The position numbers were made by a program, and so were the translations under genes. Positions 7,133-14,388 of a stretch of DNA of 14,388 nt are shown here, one piece after another (the stretch's first letter is position 1; every line of letters begins with the position of its first letter). The notes below the pieces were generated by a model that had not been told where the DNA came from, ran no database searches, and worked only from the letters and a program-made list of their open reading frames with translations. The DNA lies in assembly GCA_945903655.1 (NCBI GenBank), contig CAMDOY010000054.1:1-14388 (forward strand). Direction: 5' to 3'. The DNA comes from Rhizobium sp. Q54 (GTDB taxonomy: Bacteria > Pseudomonadota > Alphaproteobacteria > Rhizobiales > Beijerinckiaceae).

Positions 7133-7503
7133 AGATCGCAGCGCGCGGCGTGGTGCTGGGCGATGACCCAGCCCCCGTCGCGCGCGACGATCACCCAGGT
7201 GAGGCGATAGAGACGGGCTTCGGCCACGAATCGAAACCGCCAGAACCCGGCGGTGGCGAAAGCGCCGAGGGCGATCCCCACCAGTTCCGGCTCTTCAAAG
7301 GCCTCTAGCGAAACGTCGGGCGAAAGCCCCGCGAAATAGGTCCGCACGCCCGCATGGCCGCGAAAAAGCTCCGGCGTGGACCCAAAAAACAGCACATCGG
7401 GCGCATAGAGGGCGGCGAGCCCATCAAGGTCACGCGCGGCGAAGGCCGCGGCCCAGCGCGTCCGCAAATGCCCGGCGATCCGGGGTTCCTCGCTCATATC
7501 CAT
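7129..7503 (-). CDS. NTF2-like / SnoaL-DUF4440 family protein of unknown function
   Basis: Protein of 124 aa. Features of the NTF2-like cone fold are visible: an N-terminal helix with RTRWAAAFAARDLDGLAALYAPD (14-36), FRGHAGVRTYF (47-57), then strands ending in the family-typical GGWVIAQHHAA (110-120), as in DUF4440/SgcJ-like proteins. This fold serves both small enzymes and ligand-binding proteins, so no reaction can be assigned. The ATG at 7503 has GGGGGAGG 7 nt upstream; an upstream in-frame start at 7569 lacks that support. Its stop overlaps the coxG stop tail to tail (CTAG, 7129-7132). It is divergent from coxS, with 170 nt between them that contain the putative operator at 7598-7615. Confidence 0.75.
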   Translation of the reverse strand: MDMSEEPRIAGHLRTRWAAAFAARDLDGLAALYAPDVLFFGSTPELFRGHAGVRTYFAGLSPDVSLEAFEEPELVGIALGAFATAGFWRFRFVAEARLYRLTWVIVARDGGWVIAQHHAARCDL

Positions 7504-7554
7504 GGCTGCGCCTCCCCCTGCTTGATGGCCTTCCAGCGTTCCACGCCCGGGCGC

Positions 7555-7586
7555 GAGGGGCAAGATCACGTCCGCCCCTCTTTTTT
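7555..7586 (+). terminator. Intrinsic terminator between coxG and coxS
   Basis: GAGGGGC (7555-7561) pairs perfectly with GCCCCTC (7574-7580) across a 12-nt loop, followed at once by six T (7581-7586). It would stop plus-strand transcripts arriving from coxG and so insulates the coxS promoter. The loop is a little long, which lowers certainty. It lies upstream of the NTF2-like gene, so it may also form part of that gene's leader in the other direction. Confidence 0.6.
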
Positions 7587-7597
7587 GTCGTCCCGTC

Positions 7598-7615
7598 CAA
7601 GCAAGTGCTTGCTTG
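7598..7615. promoter_or_regulatory. Perfect 18-bp palindrome upstream of coxS, probable repressor operator
   Basis: CAAGCAAG-TG-CTTGCTTG: 8-bp arms, 2-bp centre, no mismatch. It starts 76 nt before the coxS ATG and its right end overlaps a candidate -35 box. Length and symmetry resemble operators of TetR-type dimers. No TetR-type gene is in the window, so the binding protein is unknown. It could also control the divergent NTF2-like gene. Confidence 0.55.
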
Positions 7616-7641
7616 ACGCGGCCCGCTTGGCATATCAGATT
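7613..7641 (+). promoter_or_regulatory. Candidate sigma-70 promoter of coxSLM
   Basis: TTGACG (7613-7618; CTTGAC in alphaproteobacterial form at 7612-7617) lies 17 nt before CAGATT (7636-7641). The -35 box is good and the -10 box is weak (3 of 6). It is placed correctly between the terminator and the coxS ribosome binding site, and it overlaps the palindrome, as expected of a repressible promoter. The assignment is tentative. Confidence 0.35.
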
Positions 7642-7673
7642 TGCTCCAGTTTATGTCTTTGGAGGGAATGCCC

Positions 7674-8153
7674 ATGACCGCCGTGTCCATGACGGTAAAC
7701 GGCCAGCACGTCAGCGCAGAGATCGATCCGCGCACCCTGCTGGTTCAGTTTCTGCGCGAAGAGCTTCGCATGACAGGCACCCACGTGGGTTGCGACACCA
7801 GCCAGTGCGGCTGCTGCGTGGTCCATGTGAACGGCGACGCCGTGAAATCCTGCACCACCCTCGCCCTCACCTGCGACGGCGCCTCCGTCACGACCATCGA
7901 GGGTCTGGCCAAGGGCGACGAGCTGCATCCCATGCAGGCCGCCTTCCGCGAGAACCATGGCCTGCAATGCGGCTTCTGCACCCCAGGCATGATCATGACC
8001 GCCGTGGAGCTGGTGAGCCGCAAGGGGACCAACCTCGACGAGCACACGATCCGCGAGGAGCTCGAGGGCAACCTGTGCCGCTGCACCGGTTATCATAACA
8101 TCGTGAAGGCCATCGCCGCCGGCGCCCAGGCCATGGGAACGGCTGCGGAATAG
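7674..8153 (+). CDS. coxS: Molybdenum hydroxylase small subunit, two [2Fe-2S] clusters (CoxS)
   Basis: Electron-transfer subunit of a CODH/xanthine-oxidase family enzyme (159 aa). The plant-type ferredoxin cluster ligands are C40, C45, C48 and C60, in GCDTSQCGCC and KSCTT. The second, all-helical cluster uses C99, C102, C135 and C137, in QCGFCTPG and GNLCRCTGY. All eight cysteines are present. The cofactors pass electrons from the molybdenum site in CoxL to FAD in CoxM. The ATG at 7674 lies 8 nt after GGAGG (7661-7665); an earlier ATG at 7668 is too close to that site. First gene of an S-L-M operon, the order known for form II CODH-like clusters (form I is M-S-L). Confidence 0.96.
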   Translation: MTAVSMTVNGQHVSAEIDPRTLLVQFLREELRMTGTHVGCDTSQCGCCVVHVNGDAVKSCTTLALTCDGASVTTIEGLAKGDELHPMQAAFRENHGLQCGFCTPGMIMTAVELVSRKGTNLDEHTIREELEGNLCRCTGYHNIVKAIAAGAQAMGTAAE

Positions 8154-8164
8154 GCACGCCAAGG

Positions 8165-8189
8165 GGCCGCGCTGCTTTTCGGCGCGGCC
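8165..8189 (+). promoter_or_regulatory. Stable hairpin in the coxS-coxL gap
   Basis: GGCCGCGC (8165-8172) pairs perfectly with GCGCGGCC (8182-8189) around a 9-nt loop. Only A/C-rich sequence follows, not a T-run, so it should not terminate. It may protect mRNA ends or set coxS:coxL ratios. Confidence 0.5.
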
Positions 8190-8219
8190 TGCCACCATAA
8201 ATTTCAGGGAGCCGAGACG

Positions 8220-10586
<2,367 letters not shown>

Positions 10587-10613
10587 TTCCCCGGCGCAAG
10601 CCGGACCCTTTCT

Positions 10614-10629
10614 CGCCGGTTTTCCGGCG
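10614..10629 (+). promoter_or_regulatory. Short hairpin in the coxL-coxM gap
   Basis: CGCCGG (10614-10619) pairs with CCGGCG (10624-10629) around TTTT. It ends 8 nt before the GGAG ribosome binding site of coxM. No T-run follows. It may affect mRNA stability or coxM translation. Confidence 0.35.
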
Positions 10630-10647
10630 GATCTGATGGAGACGACG

Positions 10648-11445
10648 ATGTATGAATTCGCTTATCACCGGCCCGGCTCCGTCGCAGAGGCCGCCAAGCT
10701 CGCGGGCGATCACACCGACGGCAAGCTGCTCGCGGGCGGGCAGACCCTTCTACCGACCATGAAGCAGCGCCTGGCTGGCCCCTCTGATATCATCGACCTC
10801 TCGCGCCTTGACGATCTGCGCGGGATTTCGGTGAAGGACGGCGTGGTCACCATCAAGGCCCTCACCCGCCATGCAGCCGTCGCGACCTCCGCCGAGGTCA
10901 AGGCCGCCATCCCCGCCCTCGCGGAGCTGGCTGGCATGATCGGCGACCCCGCCGTGCGCAACAAGGGCACCATCGGCGGCTCCGTCGCCAACAATGATCC
11001 GGCGGCGGATTATCCCTCCGCCTGCCTGGCCCTGGGCGCCACGATCACCACCAACAAGCGCGCCATCAAGGCGGACGACTTCTTCCAGGGCATGTTCGAG
11101 ACGGCGCTGGAAGAGGGCGAGATCATCACCAGCATCTCCTTCCCTGTGCCGGAGAAGGCGAACTATCAGAAGTTCCGCAACCCCGCCTCGCGCTATGCGC
11201 TGGTGGGCGTGTTCGTGGCCAAGACCGCCGGCCATGTGCGCGTGGCGGTGACGGGCGCTGGCGCCAGCGGCGTGTTCCGCGTGAGGGATTTCGAGGCGGC
11301 GCTGGAAGCCAACTTCGCCCCCGCCGCCCTCGACGGCAAGAGCGTCTCCGCCTCCGGCCTCAACTCCGACATTCACGCGGACGCCGAATACCGCGCCCAT
11401 CTGATCACGGTCATGGCCAAGCGGGCTGTGGCGGCGGCTGGTTGA
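10648..11445 (+). CDS. coxM: Molybdenum hydroxylase medium subunit, FAD-binding (CoxM)
   Basis: FAD subunit that takes electrons from the CoxS clusters and passes them on to an acceptor (265 aa, slightly short of the roughly 280-290 aa common in the family). The FAD-binding motifs of the CODH flavoprotein family are present: LAGGQTLLP (28-36) and TIGGSVANNDPAADYP (108-123). The N-terminus MYEFAYHRP is the usual CoxM opening. The ATG at 10648 is chosen because GGAG (10638-10641) lies 6 nt ahead; the ATG at 10636 overlaps that site. The gene is 61 nt after coxL and is followed by an intrinsic terminator, so it closes the coxSLM transcription unit. Confidence 0.95.
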   Translation: MYEFAYHRPGSVAEAAKLAGDHTDGKLLAGGQTLLPTMKQRLAGPSDIIDLSRLDDLRGISVKDGVVTIKALTRHAAVATSAEVKAAIPALAELAGMIGDPAVRNKGTIGGSVANNDPAADYPSACLALGATITTNKRAIKADDFFQGMFETALEEGEIITSISFPVPEKANYQKFRNPASRYALVGVFVAKTAGHVRVAVTGAGASGVFRVRDFEAALEANFAPAALDGKSVSASGLNSDIHADAEYRAHLITVMAKRAVAAAG

Positions 11446-11469
11446 GCTGAGGCGTGTGACAGACATAAG

Positions 11470-11499
11470 CCCCGGAGCCGAAAGGGTCCGGGGTTTTTT
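11470..11499 (+). terminator. Strong intrinsic terminator after coxM
   Basis: CCCCGGA (11470-11476) pairs with TCCGGGG (11487-11493). Inside, CC/GG closes a GAAA tetraloop after a single G-G mismatch. Six T follow (11494-11499). This is a textbook rho-independent terminator, 25 nt after the coxM stop. It separates coxSLM from the maturation genes, which therefore need their own promoter in 11500-11638. A weak candidate there is TTGCTT (11551) with CATGTT (11574), 17 nt apart. Confidence 0.92.
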
Positions 11500-11638
11500 C
11501 GTTGAGGGTCCCGTGGAAGGTGCAGAACCCAGCCGACGGCGGCGCCTCCATTGCTTCGAGCCCGCTCAACTGGCATGTTCAGCCGTGCTTATGGCTCACG
11601 GTTTTCCGCGACGATTTTGACGAAAAGGCGCCTTCTGC

Positions 11639-12565
<927 letters not shown>

Positions 12566-12566
12566 C

Positions 12567-13787
12567 ATGGACGACGCCCCTCCCGCAGGCACGGGCCGCC
12601 TTGCCCAGAACATCCTCTATTTCGCCCGCGCGCTGCGGGCGGCGGGGTTGCCTGTGGGTCCAGGCGCGACGCTCGACGCCGTGCGCGCGGTGGAGGTGGC
12701 GGGCATCGGCGACCGCGAGGATTTTCGCGCCACCCTGCACGCGATCCTCGTGAAGAAGCACGAGCATGATCTGATCTTCCATCAGGCCTTCGACATTTTC
12801 TGGCGCAAGCGCGGCTTCCTCGACAAGCTGCTGGCCATGCTCTCGCCGGTGGCCGAGCCCGCCAATCCCGAAAAGGCCAAGGCGCCGCCGGGCGCCTCGC
12901 GCGTGTCCGACGCCATGTTCAAACGCGAAGACAAGAAGCAGGAAAAGCCGCAGGTGGAGCTGGATTACCGGCTCACCATGTCGGAACAAGAGGTGCTGCA
13001 GCGCAAGGACTTCGCGCAGATGAGCGCGGAGGAGATCGCCCGCGCCAAGGCCGCCATTTCGAAGATGCGCATGGACCGCGACGAGCTGCGCACCCGCCGT
13101 TTTGCGCCAGACCCCAGGGGATCGCGCATCGACCCGCGCCGCAGCTTCCGCCGGTCCCTGCGGGCGGGGGGCGCCTCCATCGAGCTGGCGTTTCGCGCCC
13201 CCGCCGTGCGCCGCCCGCCCATCGTCGCCATCTGCGACATCTCCGGCTCCATGAGCGATTACACCCGCGTCTTCCTGCATTTTCTCCATGCGCTGGGCGA
13301 AGAGCGCGGGCGGGTGCATACCTTCCTCTTCGGCACGCGCCTCACCAATGTCACGCGCTCGCTCCGCCACAAGGACCCGGACGAGGCGCTGGCCGCCTGC
13401 ACGGCCCATGTGGAGGACTGGTCGGGCGGCACGCGCATTGGCGCCACCCTGCACGAATTCAACCGCCTGTGGTCGCGAAGGGTGCTGGGCCAGGGCGCCA
13501 GCGTGCTGCTCTTCACCGATGGGCTGGAGCGCGACGGGAGCGAGGAGCTTGGCCGCGAGATGGAGCGCCTGCACAAGAGTTGCCGGCGCCTCATCTGGCT
13601 CAACCCCCTGCTGCGCTATGACCGTTTCGAGCCGCGCGCCCAGGGCATCCGCGCCATCCTGCCCCATGTGGACGAGTTCCGCCCGGTCCATAACCTCGCC
13701 TCCATCGCCGATCTCGTGGGCGCCCTGTCGGGCGAGGCGCGGGCCGCCAGCACGGACCCGAGGCTCTGGCTGCGGCGCACCGGCTAA
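12567..13787 (+). CDS. coxE: VWA-domain protein, CoxE-like maturation partner
   Basis: Protein of 406 aa. The N-terminal half is the helical CoxE region, including FARALRAAGLPVGPGATLDA (19-38), a linker with charged residues near 100-130, and a basic stretch at 185-200. The C-terminal half is a von Willebrand A domain with a complete metal-ion site: DISGS (D224, S226, S228), T289 in SGGTRIG and D318 in FTDG. It most likely binds the MoxR ATPase encoded 1 nt upstream and acts in maturation of the CoxL active site. The ATG at 12567 is chosen from the tight junction and the family N-terminus. An open frame from 12531 merely extends back into coxD. Confidence 0.9.
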   Translation: MDDAPPAGTGRLAQNILYFARALRAAGLPVGPGATLDAVRAVEVAGIGDREDFRATLHAILVKKHEHDLIFHQAFDIFWRKRGFLDKLLAMLSPVAEPANPEKAKAPPGASRVSDAMFKREDKKQEKPQVELDYRLTMSEQEVLQRKDFAQMSAEEIARAKAAISKMRMDRDELRTRRFAPDPRGSRIDPRRSFRRSLRAGGASIELAFRAPAVRRPPIVAICDISGSMSDYTRVFLHFLHALGEERGRVHTFLFGTRLTNVTRSLRHKDPDEALAACTAHVEDWSGGTRIGATLHEFNRLWSRRVLGQGASVLLFTDGLERDGSEELGREMERLHKSCRRLIWLNPLLRYDRFEPRAQGIRAILPHVDEFRPVHNLASIADLVGALSGEARAASTDPRLWLRRTG

Positions 13788-13854
13788 GATCATTGTGCCC
13801 CGGCCAGCGCGGGCCTATATTCGCGCCACGTTTCCAAACCAATTGGGAGGCTCC

Positions 13855-14178
13855 ATGCTCGCCAGCGACGACGACATTCTCAGCCGGGCCGAGGCCTGGA
13901 AAGGGTCCGGCAAGGGCGTGGCCATCGCCACGGTCATCGAGACCTGGGGCTCGGCGCCCCGCCCCGTGGGCAGCCATCTGGTCATCGACGAGGACGGCAA
14001 TTTTCTGGGCTCGGTCTCCGGCGGCTGCGTCGAGGGCGCAGTCGTGGCGGAAGCCGCCGAAGTGATCGCAGACGGCAAGCCCCGCACCATCGAATTTGGC
14101 GTGGCGGACGAAACCGCCTGGCGGGTTGGCCTGTCCTGCGGCGGCCGCATTCGCGTCTTTGTCGAACGGGTGGACTGA
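13855..14178 (+). CDS. XdhC-family protein, N-terminal (XdhC_CoxI) domain only
   Basis: Protein of 107 aa made of a single XdhC/CoxI N-terminal domain. The signature GSVSGGCVEGAVV is at about residues 60-72, preceded by IETWGSAPRPVGSHLVI, and LSCGG lies near 95. XdhC proteins bind the molybdenum cofactor, take part in its sulfuration and deliver it to Mo hydroxylases; full-length XdhC also has a C-terminal Rossmann domain. Here that part is missing, and the next gene appears to supply it. The ATG at 13855 has GGAGG 4 nt upstream, a short but workable distance. The stop overlaps the next start as TGATG. It lies 67 nt after coxE and is probably in the same operon. Confidence 0.88.
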   Translation: MLASDDDILSRAEAWKGSGKGVAIATVIETWGSAPRPVGSHLVIDEDGNFLGSVSGGCVEGAVVAEAAEVIADGKPRTIEFGVADETAWRVGLSCGGRIRVFVERVD

Positions 14179-14388
14179 TGCGGTTAGAACTCCTCAAGAC
14201 CCTCAATGAAGAACGCGCCGCCCGCCGCGCCGCCGTACTCATCACCGACACGCAAACGGGCGAGCAACGCCTTGTGAAGGGCGGCGAGATCGCGGGCGAT
14301 CCGCTCGCCGAGCAGCTCGACGGCGCCCTGCGCATGGGCAAGAGCCGCAGCGTGGAGGTGGACGGGCGGGGCTATTTCCTCACGGTGC
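14178..14388 (+). CDS. Second XdhC-family protein (Rossmann-domain partner), 5' part, cut by right edge
   Basis: The first 70 codons of a gene that leaves the window on the right. The protein opens MRLELLKTLNEERAARRAAV and continues with LITDTQTGEQRLVKGG, then GRGYFLTV near the edge. This is the usual N-terminus of the separate XdhC/CoxF proteins of Rhizobiales, whose Rossmann domain (XdhC_C) begins soon after the visible end. The start shares one base with the stop of the XdhC N-domain gene (TGATG), so the two halves are probably translated together and work together in cofactor sulfuration or insertion. The Rossmann domain itself is outside the window, so the family call relies on the N-terminal pattern and context. 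Confidence 0.78.
   Translation, partial: MRLELLKTLNEERAARRAAVLITDTQTGEQRLVKGGEIAGDPLAEQLDGALRMGKSRSVEVDGRGYFLTV

Noticed and set aside
11373..11576. 67-codon minus-strand open frame across the coxM terminator
   Set aside because: It spans the terminator hairpin and the coxM end; composition is non-coding.
11583..11605. Second terminator, CCGTG/CACGG followed by TTTT, ahead of coxD
   Set aside because: The stem is only 5 bp with a 9-nt loop and a 4-T run, and it follows a much stronger terminator.

Overview
The window looks like chromosomal DNA of a GC-rich alphaproteobacterium, probably Hyphomicrobiales (Rhizobiales). The grounds are the strong G/C third-position bias, the livHMGF-DUF6867-livK gene order, the style of the XdhC and Cox proteins, and an alphaproteobacterial-type CCCTCCCC/GGGGAGGG dispersed repeat. 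The species cannot be named from sequence alone.

Left edge (1-355): the first 32 codons of an IS481-type transposase run off the left edge on the minus strand. Behind them are two copies of a 17-bp repeat that look like the element's end, and then a REP-like inverted repeat. No other gene is visible here.

Minus-strand block (356-6036, transcribed right to left): a complete branched-chain amino acid-type ABC importer. The order is livH and livM (permeases), livG and livF (ATPases), a small DUF6867 membrane protein, and livK (periplasmic binding protein). Most junctions overlap by 1-4 nt. livK is set apart by about 90 nt that can fold over its ribosome binding site. A small HTH protein (6122-6466) lies just upstream of livH on the same strand.

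Middle (6467-7673): coxG-like gene (+) and an NTF2/SnoaL-like gene (-) converge and share a CTAG at their stops. A plus-strand terminator, a perfect 18-bp palindrome and a putative promoter then lead into coxS.

Plus-strand block (7674-14388): coxS-coxL-coxM encode a three-subunit molybdenum hydroxylase (2Fe-2S, Moco and FAD subunits) and end at a strong intrinsic terminator. A second transcription unit follows: coxD (MoxR AAA+ ATPase), coxE (VWA protein), a stand-alone XdhC N-domain gene and the start of a second XdhC-family gene that runs off the right edge. These four are maturation factors for the molybdenum enzyme.

The CoxL active-site loop reads AYRGAGR rather than AYxCSFR, and the gene order is S-L-M. 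Both mark a form II CODH-like enzyme whose substrate may not be CO. The most interesting points are this uncertain substrate, the presence of CoxD/CoxE next to an enzyme that lacks the copper-binding cysteine, a CoxG without a membrane anchor, and the terminator-palindrome-promoter arrangement before coxS. I found no system that is clearly new in kind.
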